Both the position numbers and the translations under genes were made by a program. 64,000 nucleotides of DNA from Streptomyces musisoli (GTDB taxonomy: Bacteria; Actinomycetota; Actinomycetes; Streptomycetales; Streptomycetaceae): contig NZ_JAERRH010000013.1 in the NCBI RefSeq assembly GCF_016741855.1, positions 142,344 through 206,343 on the forward strand, in the 5' to 3' direction. Positions 32,263-63,133 of this stretch are shown piece after piece. How positions within the stretch are numbered: the first letter of the stretch is position 1; the number at the start of each line of letters is the position of its first letter. Under the pieces are notes generated by a model that worked only from the letters and a program-made list of their open reading frames with translations, was not told the origin of the DNA and ran no database searches.

Positions 32263-33194
32263 CCCGGACCGCGCAGAAGGCCGAGGAGTTCGAGGAGTTG
32301 CGGCCGCTGCTGTTCTCGATCGCGTACCGCATCCTGGGCAGCGTGACCGAGGCCGAGGACGCCGTCCAGGAGACCTGGCTGCGCTACGAGGCGTCCACGA
32401 CGTCCCCCGTCTCGGCCAAGGCGTTCCTGTCGGCGGTGGTCACGCGCATCTCCATCAACGTGCTGCGCTCGGCCCGGGTCCGGCGGGAGGCGTACGTCGG
32501 GCCGTGGTTCCCCGAACCGCTGCTCGCCGACCCCTACGAGGACCCGGAGCGGTCGGCGGAGCTGGCCGACTCGGTGTCCATGGCGGCCCTGCTGCTGCTC
32601 GAACGCCTCAGCCCGCTGGAACGGGCGGTGTTCGTGCTGCGGGAGGTGTTCGACTTCGGCTTCCCCGAGATCGCCTCGGCGGTGGGACGCTCGGAGGCGG
32701 CCTGCCGCCAGCTGGTGGTACGCGCCCGGCGCCACATGACCGAGGACCGGCCCCGCTTCGAGGCCGGCCGGCGCGAACGGGAGGAACTGGCCACGCGGTT
32801 CTTCGACGCCTTCCGTGAGGGGGACGTCGACGGGGTGCGGGACCTGCTTGCCGCCGACGTACGGTTGGTCGCGGACAGCGGCGGCAAGGCCCCGCAGTGG
32901 GTCGAGGGCTTCTTCGGCGCCCACGATGTGTCCCGGGTGCTCGCCGCCCTCCTGCCGCCGTTCGCCCGGATCGGCGGCGTCGTGGAGCCCCACCAGGTGA
33001 ACGGCCAGCCGGGCGCGATCTTCCGGGACCGGGACGGCAAGGTCGTCAACACCTGGACCCTCGACATCCTCGACGGACAGATCCAGACGATCCGCACGGT
33101 GAGCAACCCCGACAAGCTCGGGCACGTGGGCCCCGTCGCGGACGCCTGGGCGGTGCTGCGGGAAACACAGCGGGCTCGCTTCGCCCCGGACTGA
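32259..33194 (+). CDS. ECF41-family RNA polymerase sigma factor with SnoaL-like domain
   Basis: A 311-residue ECF sigma factor. Region 2 (about 10-75) has LLFSIAYRILGSVTEAEDAVQETWLR. A short linker carries the ECF41-type motif PWFPEP (residues 82-87; the family norm is WLPEP). Region 4 (about 105-165) contains LSPLERAVFVLREVFDFGFPEIA and EAACRQLVVRARRHM. The C-terminal 130 residues are SnoaL-like (ATRFFDAFREGDVDGVRDLLAADV, DSGGKAPQ) and end with the family motif NPDKL (283-287). In ECF41 this domain regulates the sigma factor instead of a separate anti-sigma protein. ATG at 32259 overlaps the epimerase stop by 4 bases. Confidence 0.93.
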   Translation: MTRTAQKAEEFEELRPLLFSIAYRILGSVTEAEDAVQETWLRYEASTTSPVSAKAFLSAVVTRISINVLRSARVRREAYVGPWFPEPLLADPYEDPERSAELADSVSMAALLLLERLSPLERAVFVLREVFDFGFPEIASAVGRSEAACRQLVVRARRHMTEDRPRFEAGRREREELATRFFDAFREGDVDGVRDLLAADVRLVADSGGKAPQWVEGFFGAHDVSRVLAALLPPFARIGGVVEPHQVNGQPGAIFRDRDGKVVNTWTLDILDGQIQTIRTVSNPDKLGHVGPVADAWAVLRETQRARFAPD

Positions 33195-33232
33195 ACACCC
33201 ACGGGGGTGCGCGGACACCCCGCCGGTTCCGC

Positions 33233-33377
33233 GCCGCTCCCGGACGACCCACCGGAACGCCTGACACCGGCGCGGACACCCCGCCGCTCCCGGACGACCC
33301 ACCGGAACGCCTGACACCGGCGCGGGCATACTGCCGGTTCCGCGCCGCTCCCGGACGACCCACCGGAACGCCTGACA
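33233..33377. repeat. Three direct copies of a 35-43 base unit after the sigma gene
   Basis: GCCGCTCCCGGACGACCCA followed by CCGGAACGCCTGACA occurs three times, starting at about 33233, 33283 and 33344 (spacings 50 and 61 bases). Copies 1 and 3 share extra left flank (GCCGGTTCCGC), copies 1 and 2 share extra right flank (CCGGCGCGG). It fills the gap between the sigma gene and the next gene. I see no gene within it. Confidence 0.85.
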
Positions 33378-33398
33378 ACGAGGGAACGAACAACCGCC

Positions 33399-34094
33399 AT
33401 GCGCATCACCGTCTTCGGGGCCAACGGCCCCACCGGCCGCCTGCTGACGGACCAGGCCCTCACCGCCGGGCACCGGGTCACCGCGGTGACCCGGCAGCCG
33501 GACTCCTTTCCGCTGCGGGACCGGAGACTCGACGTACTCGGCGCCGACGTGTTCGATCCGGAGGCCGTGGACGCCGCCGTGGCGGGACGGGACGCGGTGC
33601 TGTCGACGCTCGGGGTGCCCGTGGGGAGGAAACCCGTCCGGACCTATTCGCGGGGGGTGGCCAACATCGTCGCCGCGATGCGTCGGCACCGGGTCCGCCG
33701 GCTCACCGTCGTCAGTTCGAGCGGGGTCGACCCGCACCCGTACTCCGACGGCGGCTTCCTGTTCAACCGGGTCCTCCTGCCCTATGTGACACGGGTGCTG
33801 GGCAGAACGCTGTACGACGACATGCGGCGGATGGAAACGCTGGTCCGGGCCAGCGGTCTGGACTGGACGATCGTCCGCCCGAGCGGGCTCTACCATCTGC
33901 CGTCGGCCACCGACTACTCCCTCGTGGAGGGGCACGCCGACGGCAGGTTCACCGCGCGCGTGGACCTGGCCGCGAGCATGCTGGACCTGCTCGACGACGA
34001 CAGGCACCTGCGCACCACCGTCGGCGTCGTCACCACCGTGGACAACCCCACCCTGATGCAGTGGATCCGGCGCGAAGCACTCGCCAGGAGGTGA
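33399..34094 (+). CDS. NAD(P)H-binding SDR-like protein
   Basis: A 231-residue atypical SDR: MRITVFGANGPTGRLLTDQAL is the nucleotide-binding start, VVSSSGVDP follows near residue 110, and TIVRPSGLYH completes the NmrA/SDR-like pattern. No catalytic Tyr-Lys pair is clear, so it may act as a redox sensor or reductase. ATG at 33399 with GAGGGAACG some 20 bases upstream; the leader is the triple-repeat region. It follows the sigma gene, but a gap of 204 bases and the repeats make co-transcription uncertain. Confidence 0.88.
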   Translation: MRITVFGANGPTGRLLTDQALTAGHRVTAVTRQPDSFPLRDRRLDVLGADVFDPEAVDAAVAGRDAVLSTLGVPVGRKPVRTYSRGVANIVAAMRRHRVRRLTVVSSSGVDPHPYSDGGFLFNRVLLPYVTRVLGRTLYDDMRRMETLVRASGLDWTIVRPSGLYHLPSATDYSLVEGHADGRFTARVDLAASMLDLLDDDRHLRTTVGVVTTVDNPTLMQWIRREALARR

Positions 34095-34126
34095 GCCGGC
34101 CGGCCCCGACCCGCCGGGGCGCCGGC

Positions 34127-34222
34127 GCGGTGCGCTCCACCGCGTCCGGCGGGGTGCGCTCCATCGCGTCCGGCGGGGTGCGCTCCATCGCGTCCGGCGG
34201 GGTGCGCTCCACCGCGTCCGGC
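34127..34222. repeat. Four tandem 24-base repeats
   Basis: The unit GGTGCGCTCCA(C/T)CGCGTCCGGC with flanking GG (24 bases) is repeated four times in a row, at about 34127, 34151, 34175 and 34199, with only C/T changes inside. It lies between two convergent genes. Length is a multiple of three but no supported gene covers it. Confidence 0.9.
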
Positions 34223-34232
34223 GGGACGCGTG

Positions 34233-34757
34233 CTATCCGTCGAGGGTGCCGGCGTCCACGAATCCCATCCTGCGGTTCATGGCGATGGCGTTCGCGTTCG
34301 CCGGATGATGGAACGTGCGCACCCTCGGCGCTCCGTACTCCCTGGCGAAGCGCAGTCCCCAGGTCTTCATGGCGATCGCGATGCCACGGCCGCGGTAGGC
34401 GGCCCGGACGCCGGTCATCTCGTTGAACACGAAATCCTCGTGGACCGACGTGGCCGCCATGCCGATCCACACGTCCCCGTCCAGGGCGACGACGACGCCC
34501 CGCGGGTCGTAACCGGCGGACGCGAAGCGCCGTTCGGCGTACTCCTCGTACGAGTAGAACTCCCCCCGCTCGGGGATGTCCGCGGAGCACTCCTTGTTCA
34601 ACTCGTACAGTGCGCGGCGGTGTTCCGGTGTGTCACCCAGCTCGGCGAGGGTGGTCAGACGAATGCCCGCCGCCTGACACCGGGTCAGATACTGCTCGAA
34701 CCGGGGTGCGTCGAACGCGGCGACATCCAGTTCCAGCCTCACCCACTGATCGGTCAT
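34233..34757 (-). CDS. GNAT-family N-acetyltransferase
   Basis: A 174-residue acetyltransferase. The acetyl-CoA motif reads VRAAYRGRGIAIAMK (R-x-x-G-x-A-like) near residues 117-131, with FHHPANANAIAMNRRMGF at the end of the fold. The N-terminal 60 residues form a first half-domain (VRLELDVAAFDAPRFEQYL) as in two-part GNATs. ATG at 34757 has GGAGG 6 bases upstream. The substrate is unknown. The 24-base tandem repeats lie immediately after its stop. Confidence 0.9.
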   Translation of the reverse strand: MTDQWVRLELDVAAFDAPRFEQYLTRCQAAGIRLTTLAELGDTPEHRRALYELNKECSADIPERGEFYSYEEYAERRFASAGYDPRGVVVALDGDVWIGMAATSVHEDFVFNEMTGVRAAYRGRGIAIAMKTWGLRFAREYGAPRVRTFHHPANANAIAMNRRMGFVDAGTLDG

Positions 34758-34884
34758 GTTTCCCCTCCGTCGCGCGGCACCTTCGCCCCATCCTGCCGTC
34801 CGCCCGGGCGAAGGGAAAGATCACCGCGCGCCGCCGGCCCTGATGTGGTGCTCGCGCTGAAGAACGCCACCGCGGCATGCGAGG

Positions 34885-34927
34885 CCAGCAGCCAGCCAGC
34901 CAGCCAGCCAGCCAGCCGGCCGGCCGG
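34885..34927. repeat. Tetranucleotide run (CCAG/GCCA)n
   Basis: From about 34885 there are about seven uninterrupted copies of the 4-base unit CCAG (read as GCCA in another phase), followed by (CCGG)3. Such a tetranucleotide run is unusual in a Streptomyces chromosome and could slip in length. It lies at the 3' end of a GAF-domain remnant. Confidence 0.85.
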
Positions 34928-34929
34928 TC

Positions 34930-35105
34930 GTCTCGCTGGCGTCGTTGAGCGCGCCGGCCCGGCGTGAGCAGAGGTTCAGCGCGCCGGGATCCTCGTCCTC
35001 GGTGAACAAGCAGGAAGCCCATCGTGCTGCCCACACCCAGTTCCCGGACCCGGGGCGCGAAAGCGGGCCAAGGTTGCGCAGCCGGATCCCGGCGACCGCC
35101 CGGCG
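34930..35105 (-). pseudogene. Frameshifted remnant of a GAF-domain regulator
   Basis: Two frames on the minus strand join into one GAF-like sequence. The first gives PWPAFAPRVRELGVGSTMGF-LL; the next frame continues with FTEDEDPGALNLCSRRAGALNDASE. In GAF/ANTAR proteins these are one continuous stretch (LGVGSTMGFLLFTEDED...GALNLYS). The join needs one base removed at CTTGTTC (about 35007-35013). There is no start, no ANTAR end, and the sequence runs into the tetranucleotide repeat. So it is a decayed gene. Confidence 0.6.
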
Positions 35106-35180
35106 ACCGGGCCTGGTCAGCCGGCATGCCCCTGGTCCATGCTGACCCCTGCCCGCCCGGCCCTCCCGCAGGAGTCACCC

Positions 35181-36185
35181 ATGCCCAAGCCCCGCTTCGC
35201 CGTCCTCGGCGCCGGCAGCATCGGCTGCCACCTCGGCGGACACCTCGCCGCCGCCGGGTACGACGTGGCCTTCATCGGCCGGCCCGCCGCCATGGGCGTG
35301 CTGCGCGAGCGGGGGCTCACCCTCAGCACCTCCCTCCGGCCGCCCGTGCATCTCGCTCCGGACCGGCTGACGGCGGCCACCGGTCCCGAGGCAGCGGCCG
35401 GCGCCGACTATGTGCTGGTCACCGTGAAGAGCGCCGGCACCGAGGCCGCCGCCGAGGACCTCGCCCCCCATCTCGCCCCCGGTGCCGTCGTCGTCAGCTT
35501 CCAGAACGGACTGCACAACCCCGCCACCCTGCGCGCCGTGCTCCCCGGCCACACCGTCCTGGCCGGGATGGTGCCCTACAACGTGGTGCAGTCCGAGCCG
35601 GGCATCGTGCACCAGGGCATGCCGGGCAGGCTCATGACCGAGCCCGACGACGTGCTCGGCGCCGCCTTCCGCGAGGCGGGCCTGGCCATCGAGGCCCGCA
35701 CCGACATGTCCGAGGTACAGCACGCCAAGCTGCTGATGAACCTCAACAACGCGATCAACGCCCTCTCGGGACTGCCGTTGCGCGACCAGCTCGGCCGGCG
35801 GGCGTACCGCCGCTGCCTCGCCCTCTGCCAGCGCGAGGCCCTCGCCGCCTTCCGCGCCGCCGGGATCACCCCCGCCCGCCTCGGCCCCACCGCTCCCGGC
35901 GTCACCCCGCACGTGCTGGGGCTGCCCGACGCCCTCTTCCGCCGGGTGGCGGCAGCGGCCCTGCGTATCGACGCCCACGCGCGCTCCTCGATGTGGGAGG
36001 ACCTCCAGCGCTCCCGGCCCACGGAGATCGATTCACTGCAGGGCGAGATCGTCGCCCTCGCCGCCGCCCACGGACGGACCGCCCCCGCGAACGCGCGTCT
36101 CGCGGCCCTGGTGCACGAGGCGGAGTCCAGGCCCCGCACCTGGACCGGACCGGAACTCCACGCCGAACTGCGCGCGGCGCGCTGA
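35181..36185 (+). CDS. 2-dehydropantoate 2-reductase (ketopantoate reductase) family protein
   Basis: A 334-residue ApbA/PanE-family protein: FAVLGAGSIGCHLGGHLAAAGYDVAFIGR is the NADPH motif at residues 5-33, LVTVKSAGTEAAAEDL and VVSFQNGLHN follow. HAKLLMNLNNAINALSG contains the catalytic Lys near 190 and the Asn cluster. SSMWEDLQRSRPTEIDSLQGEIVALA is the substrate-side helix. ATG at 35181 has GCAGGAG 6 bases upstream. A housekeeping panE role in CoA synthesis is possible; many genomes carry several paralogues with unknown substrates, so the symbol is withheld. It is followed by 780 bases without a supported gene. Confidence 0.88.
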   Translation: MPKPRFAVLGAGSIGCHLGGHLAAAGYDVAFIGRPAAMGVLRERGLTLSTSLRPPVHLAPDRLTAATGPEAAAGADYVLVTVKSAGTEAAAEDLAPHLAPGAVVVSFQNGLHNPATLRAVLPGHTVLAGMVPYNVVQSEPGIVHQGMPGRLMTEPDDVLGAAFREAGLAIEARTDMSEVQHAKLLMNLNNAINALSGLPLRDQLGRRAYRRCLALCQREALAAFRAAGITPARLGPTAPGVTPHVLGLPDALFRRVAAAALRIDAHARSSMWEDLQRSRPTEIDSLQGEIVALAAAHGRTAPANARLAALVHEAESRPRTWTGPELHAELRAAR

Positions 36186-36477
36186 ACCCCCGCGGAGGCC
36201 GCGAATCCCGAGGCCTCGGCGGCACCGGTGCTGCTTCACGGAGCGGGAAGGCATGTGGGGCCGGCTCTGTCTTGAGAGGTCAGGCCTCGGGAGCGACTAC
36301 GGATCACCACATGCCGACCGGCCAGGACGCTCGGCCGTGAGAAACCGCCAAGCGTCGTACGGCGCCAGGAGGAGCGACCGTGCCCGGCCCGCCGTCGGCA
36401 CATCACCCGTTCGGCTCCGTATGCGCACGCCCGTGCCGGGCACTCAGTGTGCCGGGCCTTGGGAGTGCCCTGAGTGG

Positions 36478-36517
36478 CGGATGCCGCGGCCGGTCCGGAA
36501 CCCGGCCGCGGCATCCG
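36478..36517. terminator. Strong 16-bp hairpin ahead of the PKS operon
   Basis: CGGATGCCGCGGCCGG (36478-36493) and its exact complement (36502-36517) close an 8-base loop TCCGGAAC. It is 292 bases after the PanE-like gene and insulates the PKS operon from upstream transcription; it reads both ways. Confidence 0.8.
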
Positions 36518-36636
36518 GCGTGTCATGCCGACCACGGCGGCGCGGTCCCCCGAGCACCGGGCGGCCGCACCCTAGCAGCAGGTCACCGGCCCCCGCCCGG
36601 CATGACGTGCCGGACGCGCGGAGAGCAACGTGGCGA

Positions 36637-36735
36637 GCACCCTCGCGAACGGCCCGTCTTACACCGTCGCGTACGGCCCGTCCTGCAGCGTCGCGAACCG
36701 CCGTCCTGCACCGTCGCGAACGGCCCGTCTGACAC
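36637..36735. repeat. Degenerate tandem repeat upstream of the PKS
   Basis: A unit of about 23-25 bases with core CGTCGCGAACGGCCCGTC is repeated four times (near 36638, 36662, 36688 and 36710), each with one to three changes and indels. It is a possible array of regulator sites or a decayed duplication. Confidence 0.75.
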
Positions 36736-36797
36736 CGGCCGGGACGGGCCGCCCGGCACGGGCCCGGACGCCGTCCACCGTGTCACAGACGGCTCGT

Positions 36798-36834
36798 CCC
36801 CAGGGACCCCTTACCGGCCACAGGGGTCCTGGGG
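36798..36834. promoter_or_regulatory. Imperfect 13-bp inverted repeat just before the PKS promoter region
   Basis: CCCCAGGGACCCCT (36798-36811) pairs with AGGGGTCCTGGGG (36822-36834), with one bulged base, around a 10-base loop. It could be an operator for a pathway regulator, or a terminator/attenuator in the PKS leader. Confidence 0.5.
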
Positions 36835-36845
36835 GCCGTAGGGGT

Positions 36846-36875
36846 GTCTTGCGTCATCACCGCCTGCCTAGCCTC
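36846..36875 (+). promoter_or_regulatory. Possible PKS operon promoter
   Basis: TGTCTT (36846-36851) is followed after about 18 bases by TAGCCT (36870-36875), a passable -10. The RNA would start near 36882, giving a leader of about 80 bases. It is close to the 13-bp inverted repeat. The match is only moderate. Confidence 0.35.
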
Positions 36876-36965
36876 CGAGAACGGAGGGGAAGCGGACCGG
36901 AAACCGTCCGGAGACGATCCGCACGGCCCAGGCCCTCACTTCGATCTCGATCGGATGGCGCGCTG

Positions 36966-42559
<5,594 letters not shown>

Positions 42560-42560
<1 letters not shown>

Positions 42561-45500
42561 TGGAAGACTCGGCCACGGCCGGCAAGCTCCGCGACTACCT
42601 CAAGCGGGCCACGACCGAGCTGGAGCGCAGCCGCCGCCGCGTACGCGAGCTGGAGGACCAGGACCGCGAGCCCGTCGCCATCATCGGCATGGGCTGCCGC
42701 TACCCCGGCGGGGTGCGCACGCCCGAGGACCTGTGGCGCGTCGTCGACGAGGGCATCGACGTCGTCACCGAGTTCCCCACCGACCGCGGCTGGGACGTCG
42801 AGGCGATCTACGACCCCGAGCCCGGCGCCCCCGGCAAGACCTACGTACGCCACGGCGGCTTCCTGCACGACGCCGCCGAGTGCGATCCCGCGTTCTTCGG
42901 CATCAGCCCCAAGGACGCGCCCGGCACCGACCCGCAGCAGCGGCTGCTGCTGGAGGTCACCTGGGAGGCCTTCGAGCGGGCCGGCATCGACCCCACCACC
43001 ATGAAGGGCACCCCGACCGGTGTCTTCGTCGGCCTGATGCACCACGACTACATCGGCGGCACCATCTCCGGCAGCATCGTCTCCGGCCGCATCGCCTACA
43101 CCCTCGGTCTGGAGGGTCCCGCGGTCACCATGGACACGGCCTGTTCCTCCTCCCTGGTGGCGCTGCACTCGGCCATCCAGTCGCTGCGCAAGGGCGAGTG
43201 CTCCCTGGCGCTCGCGGGCGGCGCCGCCGTCATGGCCAGCCCCGAGATGTTCGTCGAGTTCAGCGAGCGCCGCGCACTGTCCCCCGACGGCCGCTGTCAC
43301 TCCTTCTCCGACGACGCCGCGGGCGCCGCCTGGGCCGAGGGCGCCGGCATGCTGCTCGTCGAGCGGCTGTCCGACGCGCTGCGCAACGGCCACGAGGTGC
43401 TCGCCGTCGTCCGCGGCTCGGCCGTCAACCAGGACGGTGCCTCCAACGGCCTCACCGCGCCCAGCGGCCCCGCCCAGATCCGGGTGATCCAGCAGGCCCT
43501 CGCCGACGCGCGGCTCGCCCCGCACCACATCGACGCCGTCGAGGCGCACGGCACCGGCACCACCCTCGGCGACCCCATCGAGGCCCAGGCCGTCATCGCC
43601 GCCTACGGTCAGGACCGGCCCGGGAACCGGCCGATCTGGCTCGGCTCCATCAAGTCCAACATGGGCCACCCGCAGGCCGCGGCCGGCGTCGGCGCCGTCA
43701 TCAAGATGGTCATGGCGATGCGCCACGGCACCCTGCCCCGCACCCTGCACGTCGAGAAGCCCTCCACCGCCGTCGACTGGAGCGCGGGCGACGTCCGGCT
43801 GCTCACCGAGGCCCAGCCCTGGGACACCCCCGACGGCCGCCCGCGGCGCGCCGGCGTGTCCTCCTTCGGTATCTCCGGCACCAACGCCCACACCGTCCTG
43901 GAGCAGGCGCCGCCCACCGAGACCGGCACGGCCGCACCGGAGCGCGCCGCGCTGCCCGTCCTGCCGTGGGTGCTGTCCGGCAAGGGCTCCGACGCCGTCC
44001 GGCGCCAGGCGGAACGGCTCCTCGCCGTCGCCGGCGACCTCGACCCGTACGACGTGGGCCACTCGCTGGCCACCACGCGCGCCCTGTTCCCCCACCGCGC
44101 CGCCGTCACCGGCCGCGACCGCGACGAACTGCTGGCCGCCCTGCGCACCGTCGCCGACGGCAGCCAGGCCGCCGTGGCGGCCCCCGAACCGGGCCGGCTC
44201 GGCATGCTGTTCTCCGGCCAGGGCTCCCAGCGGCCCGGCATGGGCCGCACCCTGCACGCCGCGTTCCCGGTGTTCGCCGCCGCCTTCGACAAGATCTGCG
44301 CCGCCTTCGACGCACACCTGGACCGTCCGCTGCGCGAGGTGATGTTCGACGAGGACGCCGACCCAGCCACCGCGCCGCTGAACCAGACCCTGTACACGCA
44401 GGCGGCCCTGTTCACCTTCGAGACCGCCCTGTACCGGCTGCTGGAGCACTGGGGTGTCCGCCCGGACCTGCTCGCCGGACACTCCATCGGCGAGATCGTC
44501 GCCGCGCACGCCGCCGGAGTCCTGGATCTGGACGACGCGGTCGCCCTGGTCGCCGCCCGCGGCCGGCTGATGCAGGAACTGCCCGCGGGCGGCGCGATGG
44601 TGTCACTGCGGGCCGCCGAGGCGGAGGTCGTGCCGCTGCTCACCGACGGCGTCGACATCGCCGCGGTCAACGGCCCGCACGCGGTGGTGATCTCCGGCGA
44701 CGAGGACGCCGTCCTCGCCGTCGCCGCCCAGGTGGAGAAGACGACCCGGCTGAAGGTGTCGCACGCCTTCCACTCCCGCCGCATGGACCCCATGCTCGAC
44801 GCGTTCCGCGAGGTGCTGGCGGGCCTCACCTTCCACGAGCCCGCCCTGCCGGTGATCTCCAACGTCACCGGGCGCCCGGCCGGCGAACTCACCTCGCCCG
44901 ACTACTGGGTACGGCACGTCCGCGAGGCCGTCCGCTTCCACGACGGGCTCACCGCGCTGGCCGCCGAGGGCGCCACCCGCTTCCTGGAGGTCGGCCCCGA
45001 CTCGGTCCTCACCAACCTGGCGCAGGACGTCGTCCCCGACGTCATCGGCACCCAGCGCCGCGACCGTGCCGAGGACGCCGCCCTCGTCGAGGCCCTCTGC
45101 CGCCTCCACCTGACCGGCACCGGCCCCGACTGGACCGCCGTGTTCGCCGGGGGCCGCAAGGTCGACCTGCCCACCTACCCGTTCCGCCGCGACCGGCACT
45201 GGGCGGACGCCCCCATCCTTCAGGCCGAGCGCTCCGCGGCGGCCCGCGCGGGCGGTGACGCCGCCGACCCGTTCTGGGAGCTGGTCCGGGACCAGGACGT
45301 GACCGCCGTCGCCGCCACGCTCGGCGTCACCGACGAGACGTCCGTCGCCGCCGTCGTACCGGCCCTCGCGGCCTGGCACGAGCAGCGGCAGGCCCACGCC
45401 ACCGCCGACGGCTGGCGTCACCGCGTCGCCTGGGAGCCGCTGGCGCCCGCCGCCACCCCGGCGCTCGGCGGCCACTGGCTCGCCGTCGTCCCGGCCAGCG

Positions 45501-47314
45501 ACGACCCGTGGACCACCGACGTCCTGACCGGCCTCGGCGACCGGGGGCTGCGCGTCGACACCCTCACGGTGCCCGAGGCCGCCGGCCGCGCCGAGCTGGC
45601 CGCCCTGCTCGCCGGCCGGGACGGCGTCGACGGCGTCCTGTCCCTGCTGGCACCCGGCACCGAACCGGCCGCCACCGCCGCCCTGGTGCAGGCCCTCGGC
45701 GACGCCGGGATCACCGCCCCCCTCTGGTGCGTCACACGCGACGCCGTCGCCCACGGAACCGCCGCCCCCGTCACCGGATTCGCCCAGGCCGGCGTGTGGG
45801 GCCTCGGCCGGGTCGCCGCCCTGGAACACCCCGACCGCTGGGGCGGCCTGGTCGACCTGCCCGCCGAGACCGGCCCGCACACCGTCGCCCGGCTGGCCGC
45901 GCTGCTCCGCGACGCCGGCGGCGAGGACCAGGTCGTCATCCGCGAGACCGGCGCCTACGGCCGGCGCCTCGAACACGCCCCGGCCCGCGCCGGCACCCCC
46001 TGGAAGCCGTCCGACACGGTCCTGGTCACCGGGGCCACCGGCGCCGTCGGCGCGGCCGTCGCCCGATGGCTCGCGGCCCAGGGCGCCGACCACCTGCTGC
46101 TGACCTCCCGCCGCGGCATGGACGCGCCCGGCGCCGCCGACCTCGTCCGCGAACTCACCGGCACCGGCGCCGAGGTGACCCTCGCCGCCTGCGACGTCGC
46201 CGACCGCCGGGCGCTCGCCGCGCTGCTGGACTCCGTACCGCGGGAGCACCCGCTCACCGCCGTCATGCACCTGGCCGGTGTCCTCGACGACGGCGTCCTG
46301 GACGCGCTCACCCCCGAACGGTTCGCCGGCGTCCTCGCCCCGAAGGCCGACGCCGCCCGCCATCTGCACGAACTCACCGCCGACCTGGACCTGTCGGCAT
46401 TCGTGCTGTTCTCCTCCCTGACCGCCACCGTCGGCGGCGCGGGACAGGCCAACTACGCCGCCGCCAACGCCTACCTCGACGCCCTCGCCGAACACCGGCA
46501 CGCGGCCGGGCTGCCCGCCACCTCGGTCGCCTGGGGCCCCTGGGGCGGCGACGGCATGGCCGCCCACGGCACCGTACGGTCGGCCGCCCGCGCGATGGGC
46601 ATGTCCCTCCTCGCCCCCGACCGCGCGCTCACCGCCCTGCAACGGGCCCTGGACGGCGGCGACACCACCGTCACCGTCGCCGACGTCGACTGGTCCGTGT
46701 TCGCGCCCGCCTTCACCTCGTCCCGGCCCAGCGCCCTGCTGTCCTCGCTGCCCGAGGCGAGGCGCGGCACCGGCGGGTCCGCCGAAGCGGATGCGGTCGA
46801 CGGCTTCGCCGGGAAACTCGCCGGTCTCACCGGCGGCGAACGCGAGCGCGCCCTCCAGGAGCTGGTGTGCGGCCAGGCCGCCGCCGTCCTCGGCTACGCG
46901 GACGCCGACGCCGTCGAGCCGGCCACCGCCTTCCGCGACCTCGGCTTCGACTCCCTCACCTCCGTCGACCTGCGCAACCGCATCAGCAGCGCCGCCGGTG
47001 TGCCGCTGCCGGCCACGCTCATCTTCGACTACGCCACCCCCGCCGCCCTCGCCAAGCACCTGGGCACCGAACTCGCGGGCGCCGACACCTCCGTCGACTC
47101 CGTCGTCGCCGAACTCGACCGGGTCGCGGCCCGGCTCGGCGACCTCACCGCCGAGGACATCCAGCTGAGCCGCGTCACCACCCGCCTCCAGTCGCTGCTC
47201 ACCGAGCTGAACAAGACCCTCGGCCAGGACGCCGCCGCCGTCGCCGGCCGACTGGAGGACGCCTCCGCCGACGACGTCTTCGCCTTCATCGACAACGAAC
47301 TCGGCTCGGCGTGA
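42560..47314 (+). CDS. Modular type I PKS, one module (KS-AT-KR-ACP)
   Basis: A 1584-residue protein. Docking helix 1-33 (KLRDYLKRATTELERSRRRV). KS: Cys195 in MDTACSSS, EAHGTGTT, HPQAAAG. AT: Ser642 in GHSIGE and HAFH at 735-738, so malonyl-specific. There is no DH. The linker FWELVRDQDVTAVAATLGV is typical of KS-AT-KR modules. KR: TGATGAVG near 1157, LDD motif, Tyr1299 in QANYAAAN; the LDD suggests B-type alcohol. ACP: Ser1465 in GFDSL. C-terminal docking ends NELGSA. The ATG at 42560 shares one base with the previous stop (TGATG); an in-frame GTG at 42557 is the alternative. It leaves a beta-hydroxyl on the chain. Confidence 0.95.
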
Positions 47315-47381
47315 GGCGACCCTCCCACGACACCCCGGCCCCACCGCAGTCCACCTCTTCGCACAGGAGTGGCGACACCCG

Positions 47382-63107
<15,726 letters not shown>

Positions 63108-63133
63108 CGACGCCCGCGACAAGGAAGAGGACC

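Larger units (their letters stand above)
36186..36965. other. 780-base region ahead of the PKS operon
   Basis: No gene is supported here. It contains a 16-bp perfect hairpin (36478-36517), a degenerate tandem repeat (about 36637-36735), a second large inverted repeat (36798-36834) and a possible promoter (36870-36875). A shorter 8-bp inverted repeat (GGGCACTC, 36438-36445, with GAGTGCCC, 36463-36470) is also present. Confidence 0.6.

Noticed and set aside
34633..35178. 181-residue frame on the minus strand upstream of the PanE-like gene
   Set aside because: Only its middle resembles a GAF domain and it changes frame; the end is encoded by the tetranucleotide repeat. Treated as a pseudogene instead of an intact gene.
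36236..36535. 99-residue frame on the minus strand in the gap before the PKS
   Set aside because: No ribosome site, no motif, and codon bias unlike neighbours.
36781..36800. Possible third ECF41 promoter (TGTCACA at 36781) ahead of the PKS
   Set aside because: A CGTC occurs 7 bases downstream, not 16; the spacing is wrong and the 16-base position reads GGAC.
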